A DNA stretch of 64,000 bases from Epiperipatus broadwayi (Eukaryota > Onychophora > Udeonychophora > Euonychophora > Peripatidae). Where the stretch lies: NCBI GenBank assembly GCA_028023455.1, contig JAQFVV010000042.1, positions 8,575,922 through 8,639,921 of the forward strand. The letters are read 5' to 3'. Below, in pieces: positions 22,122 to 34,989 of the stretch. How positions within the stretch are numbered: the stretch's first letter is position 1; each line of letters opens with the position of its first letter. The notes under the pieces were generated by a model. The model saw only the letters and a list, made by a program, of their open reading frames with translations. It was not told where the DNA came from and did not search any database. The position numbers and the translations under genes are program-made.

Positions 22122-24313
22122 GGTTGTCATCTGATCGTTCGTGTCAGCCGCCAGAGGCGCAATTTCTAGCTAAATTTCTAGAAATATGCCGTTTCCGCGG
22201 CCGCACCCAAGCCTTTAAGCATTCTTTCTAAAAGAAATCCTAGAAAGATTGTTAACTCGGAGTTAAGTCTACTTTCTACGCTAAAAGGTAGAGTATTAAC
22301 TCGGAAGTTAAGTCTCCTTTCTACGATAAAATCTAGAAAGAGTGTTAACTCGGCTTAGCGGCTGCCGTAGTTGTTTGTGTCACGCACTATATCATAATGC
22401 TGCGTTATGTATTTGAAGTAACAATATCGTACTAGGGTGCTTATTTTGATCGTGTCAAAATTATTTAAATTTTCATCGGTGCCTTGTTTTTTTTAAGACC
22501 AATCGATGTACTGTTACATTTTATCAATTTTAACAGTAACGTGATTGTTCCTCATAAATTTGTATTCCTCCTAAATTTTCGATTAGGGTGAAATAGCGTA
22601 AAAATTTAAAAATCACGCTTTGAGTCACGTTTTAGCGAGAAATTTTCCGAGACAAAAAGTACGGCTAATTCCCACAACAGAAAACTTGAAAAGATGGGAA
22701 TTGCCAGACACGGGCCAGCGCTGGAATATTTCTACAGCAGAAAAAAACATCCTGCTGCTGAAAGAAAAGATTGGATTGTGCGGCAAATATATGCAGATTT
22801 GAAGTCCGAAAACATCTGCCGACGGAAAGGTTCACTTCGTAAAGGCGAGCTTGTTTGAGGGATTCTAAATGAGCTTCGTCAAATGTCAAAAATAAAAGAA
22901 GTAACTTCAATTTTTATTTAAACGTACATCCCTTCTTCTCCCGATAATTGTTGGCGTCGGCAATCAAATGTAAAATAAAAGAAGTAACTAAAATTTTGAT
23001 TTAAACGTAACCCCAAAAACCCCTCTTCTCCCAATAATTGTTGTCGTCGGCAATCAAACGGTCAAATAAAAGGAACGTCAATTATTCTTTAATCGTATAG
23101 AAAAAAACAAAAAAAAAACTCTCCCACTAATTGTCCTGGCCAATCAAATGTAAACCAATCGAAGTAAGACAGTAAATTATTAGTTAAACATAACCCAAAT
23201 TACTATTCGAACGTACACCGAAAAAGATTCGCTCTTGTCAATCAAAATTAAAGAAACCTAGACTATTATTGTCCCATTGTCAAATCGAATATTATTTGGG
23301 AAAACCCAAGTAATTTATAAACGAAAAAAAAAAAAGTCAAATCGGTTTTCAATCAAATGGTAACCGATAAAAGTAACTTAAATTTTGATTTAAACATACA
23401 CACGAACAAAAACAAAACGCAAAACAATTTCTCCCAATAATTGTTGACGCCAATCACCAAAAAACACCCACCCCTCTCACTAATTATTGTCAGCAATCAA
23501 ATGTACACCACTACTAAAAGTAACGTAAACTACTATTCTTTAAACGGTTACACCCCTTCTCCCAATAATTGTTGTCTACAATCGTACACACAAAAAAACA
23601 CCCTTCCCAGTAATTAGTGTCGGGAATCAAATGTAAACCGATCAAAGTAAGACAGCAACTTATTATTTAAACGTAACCCAAATTACTATTTGAATCTACA
23701 CCAAAAAAACACCCGCTCTTGTCAATAAAAATTAAACAAACAACAACTATTATCGTCCCACTGTCAAAAATATTTATTTGTAGAACCAAAACCATAATTT
23801 ATAAACGAAAGGAAGTTCAATCGGTCGTCCATCAAATGTAAACCGATAAAAGTAAAGGTTTTAAATTTTATTTAAACATAAACACACGCGCGAAAAAAAA
23901 AAAAAAAAACACTTCTCCCAATAATTTTTTCGGCAATCAAATGTAAACCTATCAAAGTAACGTAAATTATTATTTAAAGATCCATCATAAAACCCCGTTC
24001 TCTCTTGAATTTTGTCAATCCAATTTTACAAAAACAGTAATATTATTTTTTTTTAAAAAAAAACACAAATTACTATTTGAACACACACCAAAAAAGACCC
24101 TTTGGTAAAAAAAAAAAAAACTATTATTATCCCATCGTCAAAAATATTATTTGGGAAAAATAATTCAGAAACGAAAAAAAGTAAACTTTGTAAACAAACC
24201 AAAAAAAAAGTCAATATTAATAGAGAATCGCTATCCCGGGAACTATATATTAATGTGTTTTTCAGTTAGAAATCGCGCCTCTGGCGGCTGACACGAAGGA
24301 TCAGATGACAACC
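22122..24313. mobile_element. 2.19-kb non-autonomous DNA element, 47-bp TIRs
   Basis: The termini GGTTGTCATCTGATC...GTGTCAGCCGCCAGAGGCGC are inverted at the right end (GCGCCTCTGGCGGCTGACAC...GATCAGATGACAACC), about 44 of 47 positions matching. An exact 8-bp target duplication flanks it. There is no transposase. The interior starts with three imperfect ~60-bp repeats around TTAACTCGGAGTTAAGTCT (22,250-22,350). From 22,900 to 24,200 it holds degenerate ~110-bp repeats built on CTTCTCCCAATAATTGTTG and CAATCAAATGTAAACC. An 8-bp duplication fits hAT, P or Merlin superfamilies; the GG terminus favours none firmly. It lies in the 3' region of the PLE. Confidence 0.88.
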
Positions 24314-24321
24314 AAATAATT
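24314..24321. repeat. 8-bp target duplication, right (AAATAATT)
   Basis: Exact match to the left duplication; PLE 3' sequence continues beyond it. Confidence 0.85.
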
Positions 24322-24724
24322 TTATAAAAATTAAGTAAATGAAAGAAGCAGAAATAAAATATGGATAAAAAAGGAATTAATGAATGGAATAAGATAATAT
24401 AAAAAAAATTAAGATAATATATAAAAATAAGTGAAATGTAAAATAAGGTTAAATATATGAATATAGTAATCTAAGAAAGATTTCATAAATATTACATTAA
24501 AATTATGGCAAAGGTAAAAGGTGAATTAATATAAATATGATAATAATTAACAATAAAATAAATAAGAAAAATAAAGGACAAAATAGAATTAAAGTTAAAA
24601 GTTATAGAATAATAAGTTTAATGAATAAAGTGATGTTAATAATTAAGTTGATAAAATTGTAAGATTATAATAGATATATGTATGAAATATGGTTGTATTG
24701 ATATAATGTTTAAATTTTGTAGAT

Positions 24725-24757
24725 CTGACGAAGACTGCTAGGAACAGTCGAAACTCC
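24725..24757 (+). ncRNA. Hammerhead-like motif near the PLE 3' end
   Basis: CTGACGA (24725-24731), one extra A, a 5-bp stem GACTG/CAGTC (24733-24737 with 24745-24749), then GAAAC. This is the order of a hammerhead core. However, the extra A breaks the canonical junction, and I find no convincing stem I, stem III or cleavage triplet. Similar CTGACGAAG...GAAAC motifs occur near the ends of many PLEs. It probably marks the 3' end of this PLE. Confidence 0.45.
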
Positions 24758-24770
24758 AGAATAAATAAAT

Positions 24771-25640
24771 ATATTTTGCTTTAAAGTGTAAGAAGAATGG
24801 AATGTTGGTATTATATGTTAATAAATGGTTTATTGGAGTAGCTACCTGAAAAAAAAAAAAACCCGTTTGAAAATGTTTTCAAGTTTCATCAGTTTTGATT
24901 TAAATTCAGTCATTCCATTAGATTATTTCAATATGCATCATATATATATATGATGATTAAACAAATTATAATTAAGGTATATAAAAAAATATTCTATCAC
25001 TATTTCATATTGTGACAATATGTCATATGTGTGACTGTGTATATATTGTAACAATATAAGCAATGTGATATGATTTGATTTAGATGTTATGTATCTATAT
25101 AAAGATTATATTCATGAATGGATGATTTAATTCATGAAATTCTTGGATATTATTTTAATATTTAGAAGAACTAATATTTATATATTGCATAAATATGTAT
25201 TTATTTTGGAATTATCTCCTATTATAGTGAACTAATAGATCTAAATGTTTCATCCCTAACTAATTCAGTGATCATCCAAAGATACAATGAGAATACTTAG
25301 ATTATGGGAAAGTAATTTAATTATGAAAAGTTTAATGTAATGAAATTAAGATGAATTATTAATCACAATGCATGGTATTTCTTTTTTTATTCAAATGTTA
25401 AATGATTATTGAAAGTCTATGATTATTCATATATTAAAAGGAACATGGTTTGGCTACTTTCCAAAGCATATTAGCCAGTATAGCAAGTTTAAGAGCAAAA
25501 AAACATCATGGTCTTTCTTCGTAGATCCTGATAATTCTTTAACTGAAATATTAGTTGAGTTTTATTGAAGGCAGAATGAATGTAAGATGTAAACGAATTA
25601 TTTTTTTTATAAAAATATTTACAATCATGACAGACAAAAC
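24771..25640. other. AT-rich non-coding DNA, no gene seen
   Basis: AT-rich with TA microsatellites near 24,945 and no recognisable frame. The boundary with the LINE that follows is unclear. Confidence 0.45.
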
Positions 25641-26990
25641 TAAAACATGGCTGTTATTCTCAAGAAGCAGTAAGGTCATCAACCAAGACAGCAACTGGTG
25701 GCTAAAGGTGGAAGGTGCTAAAAATCCTCTGATTGTTGATTCAGACTGTCATTCGATGATGATCTTTTATTTAAGTACCTATAACTGCAGATCACTTTCA
25801 ACTGAAGGAAGATTCGCATAAATTGGAAGAACTGTCAAATATTAAATAGGATATTACTGGACTTTGTGAAGTGAGAAAAAAAGATAAAGAAACAACTGGT
25901 TTAAAAAGTTGACATATACTTTACTACAAAAGTACAAATATTGGAAATACAACTGGGATGGAATTCAGTATAAAAAAAATGTGGAAGAACGACATTATGG
26001 AGATTGATGATCTATCAGACTGAGTAGCAAGATTAGTTATTCAAATTAATGGATAATATCAAATGCAGATAATTCAGGTTTACGCCCTCAAAAGTTCTCA
26101 TTATAATGAAAAAGTAAAGAACTTTTATATAACACCTCAATGAATTTAAATTAGAACTTGCAAATCATTTTAAAAATATTAACAGATTTTGAAGATGGTT
26201 CAGACTTGAGTGAAATTAATAAAAAGATAAACGATCGTCTATTAACAATTGCAAGAAAGATAGCTGATACAAAAAAAAAACCTCATTAAATTTTCTACTG
26301 AGACAAGACAACATATGAAGAATGGAATATCTAAAAATTTTGTAAAATAGTACAAAAAGAAGTTAATAACAATATAAGAAAATGTAAATTTGCAAGGAAA
26401 GCTATAGAAGAGAATAGAAGTATCAAAAGTGTAAATAACATCTTGGTATTGAAAGAAAAAATATTTCTGCAATGACAAAAAAAAGAACTAAAAAGAAAGG
26501 TAATATTGCGAAAACTCCGTGGTACAGTTCTTTATCCCTTAGAGTTATGACATCTGAAGTGCCCAACATTTTTAAATGAAGAAATCTAAATATGCAATTA
26601 AATCTATAAAGAAGGAAAAAGATCTAGAAAAGATTCACCTGATAATTGTAAGAATTCAGTAATTTCATTCAAGTACTGAGAAAAGTTATAGAAAGAACCA
26701 CTGAATATGAATTGCAATTATACTTTGGAGTTGTAGATTATGAAAAAGCATTTGATTCTATAATTATTTCTATAGTAATTAAACCACATCATTAAGATGT
26801 ACACCTGGATACTGTCAGAGTCTGAAGAATATTTATCAAAATGTAACAATGATTAAATTCCATAGAGATGCCAAATCTCACTGTTAAAGAGTTTTGACAA
26901 AATATAGCCCGAGGTGGCCAGTTCATCTAGATCAGGTGAACAAGTACTTAAATTTTAGCAAATTAAAATGATTAACGTAATTTTTTATAA
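25640..26990 (+). pseudogene. RTE-type LINE remnant: endonuclease and RT start
   Basis: Broken plus-strand frames match the endonuclease of RTE-like LINEs (the source of proteins annotated as craniofacial development protein 2-like). LSTYNCRSLSTEGRFA lies at about 25,770-25,820, LCEVRKK at about 25,860, and QMQIIQVYALKSSHYNEKV at about 26,060-26,120. A linker containing KEVNNNIRKCKF follows (about 26,360), then the RT start VVDYEKAFDSIIISIVIK at about 26,730-26,780. It ends near 26,990 before the catalytic FADD-type motif. Stops throughout show it is dead. The 3' truncation is unusual for a LINE and may reflect a deletion. Confidence 0.8.
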
Positions 26991-27279
26991 TAAATCTACA
27001 CCTAAATTTCTGATGATTCTCATGTCATATTAAGCTTACAAATATCCTTCTCCAGTCCACTATCTTCAAAAACTAGCTAGTAGCAGAAAACTTTAATTAT
27101 AACTAAACACAACTTAAAAGACATTATTTTTGAGGTAATAAATTCTTGCCAATTCCAGCTATTATTTGATAATTTAAAAATTAAAAAACTTTACATGATA
27201 TAGCACTTATTCCAATCATACTGTGTAAAAGCATCCACCTTGCTCTAAGAAATAGTAAATGACTTCTCTAGTTATACAC

Positions 27280-27600
27280 ATCATTGGCAAGAACTGTTGT
27301 TAATATGTCATGTTCCATATGCTTGAACTAAGGGCATATTGCTCAAAAGTGTAGTATAAACTCATTTTCTGTTTTGGACTACTAATATAAAGTTGAAGAG
27401 ATAGTACCAAAAGTATTCTAACTTCATATACAGCTACATGCTCAAAAAAATTATGTATTATCATAATAGTTAGCAATGGAAATTATAATGGACTTTAAGT
27501 AAACTCAAGCAATTGATAGAAAAATCCTGTCAGACGCCAATTAGAAAACAGTAAAGGTGAATTTAAAAAGTAAACTTACGATTGGGCTTTCCAATATTTA
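27280..27600 (+). pseudogene. Possible gag-like CCHC zinc-knuckle relic
   Basis: One plus-strand frame reads CSICLN(stop)GHIAQKC at about 27,310-27,350, which fits the CX2CX4HX4C zinc knuckle of retroelement gag proteins. Short flanking frames have no further support. It may be a decayed LTR-retrotransposon fragment cut by the element starting at 27,613. Evidence is weak. Confidence 0.3.
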
Positions 27601-27612
27601 AATATTAGCATT

Positions 27613-29945
27613 GTAACGGTCAGATTCGTGTGATTCGTTAACATAGTGCAGAATTCGACCACCACACAGAACTGCAGTACCATCTAGGTAGCGAAGCCAC
27701 TTGTAGTACTGCGTTCGAACACAGTTTATCGGTTCCACAATACAATCTACAAAACAACGTATCTGATGCTACATTAGTAAATATTTCCTTAGGCACGGTG
27801 ATCATGGAGATGCAAGAGATCCAAGAATTTATTTTCGAGTTAGCCAATAATAACACCAATATTAAACATTTATATTTTACAGAATCGAGGAAATATTATA
27901 TTGAATGGATATCGAATAAATAAAGATGTAACGGCAGAGATATAGTTTGAAATTATTTATTTAAAACATTTTATACTAAATCATCTAATTAATAATATTT
28001 TATTATATTTAAATCTCAGTAGAGGTATTTCCGCTACTGTTGTTATACTTTACGAAGATATACATTTATTTATTTACAATATTTTATACGAAATCATTAA
28101 CCAATAATATTTTGTCATATTTAAAATCTCAGTAGTGGTATTTCCGATACTGTTATATTTTACAAAGAGATACATTTATTTGGCTGATGTAATCTAGCTA
28201 CCTAAATTCTTGAGCAAGTATTTCAAGAGCATGCCTTCGGGAGTTATATCTTTGCAATGCAATGCAAGTAGGATTAATAATCGTAACGGCGGACACATAT
28301 TTATTTAATTAAAGAAGGTATTTACTAATTACTATGGGCAATCATTTATTTGAGAGTAAGTTATGTCACTAATGCAGAGACGGAGTTATATAGAGTAATA
28401 AAGTTAATAATCAAAACACGTGGTACGTCTAGAAAGGCGATATGAGGGTGGCAGTATATTGAAGCTGCAAAGCCGTGGATGAGTTTAGAACGATGGGCTG
28501 GCGTTTGCCGTAGGCCCAAAGGTAAGGTGTCACATAAGCATAATTAGGGGCAAGTGGTTCGTGCCATGATTACTTCCTAATTGCGTGACGGTCGTCAAGC
28601 CCTACGGAAACATTTATTTGTCTGCTTGTGTAGGACGACTGGGATTAATTTAAATCCTATAGAATCCGGAGTATCCAAGGCTTATAATAGGTCATCGCGT
28701 CTCTAAAACGTAACACATGTATAATTTACAGACTATTCTGTTAAGAGTTAAATATACTCGGCCCTACATCATCAACATTTAATAAAGAATGTTTTTTGAC
28801 TCTCAAAGAAATGCGATTTACGGAATTATTACTTAAAATTTAATAAAATATAAAAACAATAAGTAAGCTGGGTGAGTATTAATAACTAATATGTCAGCCA
28901 TTTACTAAATAGTAGACCTCTACATTACAGTAAATGAAGCATTGAATACATGTCGATTTATATGAAAATATTAAGTAATTTATAGAATTAAATATTAATG
29001 AGGACTTGCAGAACATGCATCCACTGTTTCAATCAATCATGGATTTGTATTTAAAAAATTATGCGAGATTTCCGAGCTGACCAGCCAACGTGAGTATATG
29101 AAAGAAATATATTAATAGGTTGCTGGACAAGATGGCAACCGTCTTGATTAAAATCTATATTTAAATTTGGCAAGGTCCGGTCGGAAATCTTATAAGCATG
29201 CTATAATTAGATAATAAAATGTAAAATTTAGAAATACGTATCCAAGAAAGATAGCATTACGTAAGCTAGATTATTAAAGAAAATTATACAATAAATTAAT
29301 CATTAAATTTAGATTTTACAATTTAGAGTTTACAAGTTACAATTAAAGAGTGAGCTATAGCATGATTATTATTTAGAGTACTCTAGGAGATTTTGGGTAC
29401 AGGTACCTGTTTTATACGAAGTTTTCAGATTCAGTAGCAAATTGTTCATGATTTCAGAAGTAGCAGTTCTTTACAGCATTTAGGTTATTCATTTATTTTC
29501 ATAACAGCAACTTTCTAATTGTTTGGGGCAGCAGATCTTCTTGGTTGAATTTGTGGAGGGCACATGTGAAGGTTCACGTCATACGATCGACCATCTCTGG
29601 GGGGAGAATAGTCCGGGCGCTTTCTACTCGCACATACTGTGGTAGGTAAATTAATTTAATATTTGGAGACTCTCAACTGATCAAGAGCACAGCTCAAGTC
29701 TTACTAAAAGTTCTGAGAAAATTCAAAATGTCCTCCTTTCTTTGATCTTATCTTTTAACTTTTGTTCTATTTTATTTTGGATACACTCATTTGCCCCGAG
29801 GTAAATCAATGCATTCTTGTAAGTTTGATTTATATAGAAAGCTGCATTTCTATTACTCAATTTTATTTTTACATTTACATTTTGTAATTAAAGATTTTAG
29901 GGAATTTTTCTTTTAATTAATCTATTATCTCTCACCGACCGTTAC
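27613..29945 (+). mobile_element. Element C: 2.33 kb, 9-bp inverted ends GTAACGGTC
   Basis: The block begins GTAACGGTC and ends GACCGTTAC, a perfect 9-bp inverted repeat. It is GC- and CpG-richer than its flanks. About 80 bp in, the segment ACTGCAGTACCATCTAGG resembles CTACCAGGGCGCCATCTAGG at the same distance inside the element at 54,706, which suggests one family. An internal ~110-bp duplication lies at about 27,966-28,182 (CTCAGTAG(A/T)GGTATTTCCG). No coding frame is recognisable. It may be a non-autonomous DNA element or an LTR-like block. No clean target duplication was seen. Confidence 0.5.
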
Positions 29946-32900
29946 TTTCAAAATTTTAAATACAAAAGGGAATATACAATTAATTTTACTTAAAATTACA
30001 ATCAGATTTCTAAAATTATTATTAAATATGAAATTTAAACACAGCAATAAATAACGAACTTTATAATTTAAAATAAATTGTTAAAATTATATATTTTTAT
30101 ATAACTAAAAGAGAAATACAAATTACATCATTTATTTTTATTTATTGCTTTAAATTTTGTCATCGCAATGTGTGTGTGTTTACGGTGGATTTTACATATA
30201 TTTGTACATTTTTAATATTGCTACACACACAATTTGATACCAAAAAAGTTTAAATTTGGGTAGGAGAGAGTGGTGGGCGAGAGACGATAGAAAAAGTGAA
30301 ACTTAAGATTCGAATGCGAATCTTACTGTTTCAGCATATGTCTCTGAATACCAAAGGACCATGAAATAAATTTCACAACTGCACAATCAAAATGTAAACT
30401 ACTTGTGAAAATGTAACAATACCAATATTTTTGATATCAAATGCTCTACTTTCCAATATCACAATGTATAATGCTTTCTAAAAACTGTGATTAGAACAAA
30501 CAGAAACTGATGGTTTTGGAAGAGCAGCATTTGCACTTATCTAGATGGTCAGCTACTACAAATTTAATAAATGCGACTGCTTTGTTAGTAATGAGGTATG
30601 CCATATTCTGCAAAGTGAGTAAAAATAAAACTTTTAGTTTTTTTAGTATTTCTTTCAGTAAAAGTCTTTAAAAAGCAGAAACTACAAAGTATAATTTCTG
30701 TTTTGAAAAATATAATAATATACATATGAATCTATCTTATGAATGACTAATTGAAAGGAAATATCGAAGGTTCATTAATGCAACATCAAGTTCTTTAGAG
30801 CCATATCCTGTGGTAATGCTGATTATAAAAAGCTAATCTGAATTATACTGAAACACATTAGTGTAAAATAGGACTTTTGTTTTTGAAGTATTTGCACCTT
30901 CCTATAAATCAGTCATAAAATTGCTAATGCTTTGCTATTGTTGCATATCAGTATTTGTGATTACCTAGTAAATTAAATGACAGTATAATGCTTATGACAT
31001 GAGAACGTGATAAGTAATTGATCCACAGAAATCTCACGGAGGTGGCTAGCTTTAATTCTGCTTTAATTTTATTAGAATCCATAAAAGAATTCAGTTTATC
31101 CAAGTACACCAACCAAGCTTCTGGGCAAGTTGGATCAAATTCTTCAATGAGACTCAAGCCATTATTAAAAAAAAATATTCCAAAACCACACTTCAATGAA
31201 TATTCATTATTTCACTTCACTGTCTTCAGCTGTGAAAACACATAATGTATCTGAACAAATCTATCTCATCCTTGTTACCAGTTGTTATATGTATATATAT
31301 ATTGAGAAGAAAATTCAAACTAATATTTATGTTATTATATAATAATATACACATGTGGTATAATTCCACACAACAATTGCAGAATTCGCTCATACATATA
31401 AATAGATCAAGAAAATATTAATAAGAATATGAGGTGCCAATTTTTATTTCTAGGCAGCCATATATGTATGTCAAAAGGACTCAGAGACTGCCTATTTCCT
31501 TCTATAAGAATAAAAGGAATGAACCACAGAGGTGAATATGCTAACTCACTCATTATTCCCATTGGTTTGTATGTTTACATACATTATTCAATGATAGTTA
31601 TTTCCTGTATATTGAATCCAAATGATGAGTTCATTTTTCCATGAGTGAGCAGGAATGAATAATAACACCCAAAAAATTTGAATTCAAGTAATTTAATTAT
31701 ATGCCTGTATACTGAAAGTTTGATAATTTATAGCATAAAACTAAAACGAAACTACTAGGTAATTCACTGTGAAAGTGGCTTCAACCCAAAAAGCTATTTG
31801 GTCAAAATAAATCGTTTATACTGCTGTTTAATATCTTTTGATTTACTATCATTTTATATCGTTTAGTTTTAGAATAAAAAAAGGAGATTGCAACTATCTA
31901 ATAAAGATTAACTGTGAATTTGATCAATTTCTGAGACATCTAAAAAATTTAAATAAGAATTTAAAAAAAAATAAAGAAAATATATAATATAAATGTTTTA
32001 TCTATAAATGCTTTTCTTCTTAAATCTAGATTTATCTGCATTACAAGAATGACATTTGACACAAAAAGAAAGCTCTCAGCTTGTATTTAAACTACAATTG
32101 TTTTAAAATTACAAAACCTTCAATTATCCAAATCATTTTCACTAACTTAACATTTAAAACATTTGAATTAATAATAATAAAATTGTTTTAAAAAATATCA
32201 CATTATTATAAATTCAATGATACCAAATATATATACATATATAGTCCATCTGTTGACATACCTATGATCTGCATCTCAAATCTGACTGAATAAAATTCCT
32301 TTGAAGAGGTTTAGGATTTATGTCTCAGGCAGGTGTAACCCAACTAACTATCAGCGATTTAACAGTAAATGGATATCTTAATTCTTAGATTTTAAAAAGT
32401 AAAATGAAGGTGGAACATTCAAACCTCAGTATCAGTCAGTTAGCAAGTTTGGTATTGCTTTCTTCTACATTATTCCACTATAAATGGCTGTAAGAAAGGC
32501 TTTTGCCCTATAAGGAGCTATTCTTTAATTTTTCTGTAAGAACAGGCAAATGCCCACTCATATGGAAAAAGATCAGTAGAAAGTAATATTGACATTGTCG
32601 TAAGCATGACATTTTATTAATATTCCAATTCCTTTTCATTCAAGGAAATATAATATTAAGAGAAATTTAAAAGACATTTGAATGTAACTTTATAATGTTA
32701 AAATATTTGCTGAATTTCATAATAAACAATAAATATAGAGAATGCAAATTTTCTGAAATTATGTAGCCATTATCTATTTATTAACTTTCAAAATACAAAT
32801 GGTCTTTTATTTGTTTTATACATAACAAAAACCAAAAAGAACATTTAAATCTTTCATCTGAAAAAATATTCACATGTCAATATGTAAATATTATAACAAT

Positions 32901-34148
32901 TTGTGTAGTAGACTCTAAGAACGAGAAATTTATATTATCAAATTAAAATCTTTTGTTTGGAAAATCAATATTTTTTCACTAATTAATATTATATTTGAAT
33001 GTTGCTTTTATATTTTGCTATTATTATGGAATTGCAGAAACTTTTTTTCATTGTCTCATATAGTTTAGTGCAGTGGGAAAATAATGTGACTTAAGAGCTA
33101 AAAGGTCCTGAATTGAAACTCAATCTATCATTTTTGTTGATTAAATATTACATTACTGTTGAACAACCAACTATTAAATTATTTTATTTTTTAGAAAATT
33201 TTTACTTAAAAAAGTTACTTTGGCAACATTTTTGATAATTTAAAGTCTAGGTTTCCAATCATCTTTGAAAAAAAAATCATAATTCTTTTTATAATAGATA
33301 GCAGTCTCATAAAAATGGACTTAAAATACCATGGTAGAATTATGTATTAGTTCATTCATATGGGAGGTATTTAATGTCTGAAAATAAATGAATGAAATAA
33401 TTTACATGCAAATATTTATTGTGAATAATTGACATTACAAATTTTTTTATAGAGAAGCTCTTATTAAGGAAAAAAGTATACCTGTATTGTAAAAAAAAAA
33501 AACCTCTGAAAATAATGTGAAATATGCAATTGTTTCAGTTTGATAATATTTAGAATTCAGATTTTTGATTTAATTACATTTCATTTCAGAATAAGTTTGT
33601 TCACAGAAATAAGTTATCAAAAATTTATATTATTTTTCTAACAAATTTTTAATTTAAAAAATTAAAAATCATGAACTTATAAAATGTAGTAATAATATTT
33701 AGAAATAATAAAAAAATTAAAACTAAAATGTGATTTTCAAAGATTATCAGAATAACTAATGTTATCTTTGAGCTGATAAAACATAGCAGTTGCTTAAATT
33801 AAAACTTTAGCATCTGTTGTTTATTTTAACCTAACTTGTTGACAATCGATAAACAAGTAGCAAGAAACCATGTAAAAGTGAAACAGATGGAATATCTTCA
33901 TTTAGCAAAAACTGCATAATTTAATATAAAAAAATGGATTCTGAGATATTTGTTAAATAATATTCAAGATATTTAATATAACAATTTCACAAAACAATAA
34001 CTAAAATAATTGATAAGTTTAAAAAAAATTTTTAAAAATTTTTATATTTTTTTTTATGGTTTTGATTTATGTTGGAAAGACTGATATCTTTTTCCATTGA
34101 GGTCAATAAAAATTATATTTTTTCATACTACAAAAAAAAAAGACTTAC
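29946..34148. other. AT-rich non-coding DNA, no firm gene
   Basis: Mostly AT-rich, likely intronic. A minus-strand open frame at 30,948-31,196 (containing EEFDPTCPEAWLVYLDKLNS) has more protein-like composition than its surroundings, but I recognise no family and cannot place splice sites. A degenerate tRNA-like segment at about 33,060-33,120 (GGTCCTGAATTGAAACTC) may be a SINE relic. Confidence 0.4.
30297..30333. other. Strong hairpin
   Basis: AAGATTCG (30305-30312) pairs with CGAATCTT (30317-30324) across an AATG loop, and TGAAAC (30297-30302) pairs with GTTTCA (30328-30333) outside a small asymmetric bulge. No known regulatory family matches by eye. Confidence 0.6.
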
Positions 34149-34237
34149 TTCATTTTTTCAAAGTTAATCCTAGTCTTTTCCATTTCTTCCTTTTCTTCAT
34201 TTAGTTGACTTATTTCTTCTTGTTTTTTGACCAGTAA
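34149..34237 (-). CDS. Coiled-coil exon of an unidentified host gene (partial)
   Basis: On the minus strand an 89-bp exon encodes a highly charged coiled coil (LLVKKQEEISQLNEEKEEME, then KTRINFEKM). The donor AA|GTAAGT at 34,147-34,148 is near consensus. The acceptor follows a T-rich tract and can be placed after AAAAGAG (phase 0, start 34,237) or two bases earlier. Phase 0 fits the phase 0 end of the exon at 38,052-38,173, so the two can join in frame. The Lys/Glu pattern with heptad leucines and isoleucines is typical of vesicle-tether, golgin, kinectin or motor-tail proteins; I cannot name the gene. Confidence 0.5.
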
Positions 34238-34989
34238 CTCTTTTAAATGAGTATGTTATTAAGAAATAAAAATAATAAAAAATTGTACAATTTTTAATAC
34301 AAATTAATTATTCATATTTAAACAGTAGTTTTACATAAAATGCACTTAAATTTTTTGATTTAAATCTATATATGAGATCATTTTAAGTAAACATCAATTG
34401 ATGTAAAATAAATAATATAATTCTTAACTGTTTAACACTTTTTGGAATACTATTGAAGCAGACATATGATGCACATATTGGAATAGAATATATCCAATTG
34501 TGAAATAAGTAAATCAAGTTGATTCTTAATGGATATGTCAGGATTTTTTTTATTGAAAATTAAGTTTGATAGATTAGATAAATATTATCTATATTTACAA
34601 CTCAGTACTCCATTATACTTTTTAAAATAAAATCTTTATTAATATTACGTGATTTTGTGAAGCAAATTAAACAAAATGTAACAATAAGAGCACTAATATA
34701 CCTTCTGAAAAGCTCATTGTGATATAAAACTTGATTGATTGCAAAGATATCTCAGCCATATTAGCCAATTTATTACATATATATTACTCCAATTGTGTAC
34801 CTTCATTGTTATAATGCATATAACTTACCCAGCTCACTGTGATATGTGTGGCACATATACATAGGATACAAGCTTCAAATCAAACACACAGAGAATCAAG
34901 ATATATAAATAAAAAATCAGAAATCATTCTGTATAATGTTTAGTGTTATAAGCCTTACTTTAAATGATGAATAAAGGTTCCATGAAATA

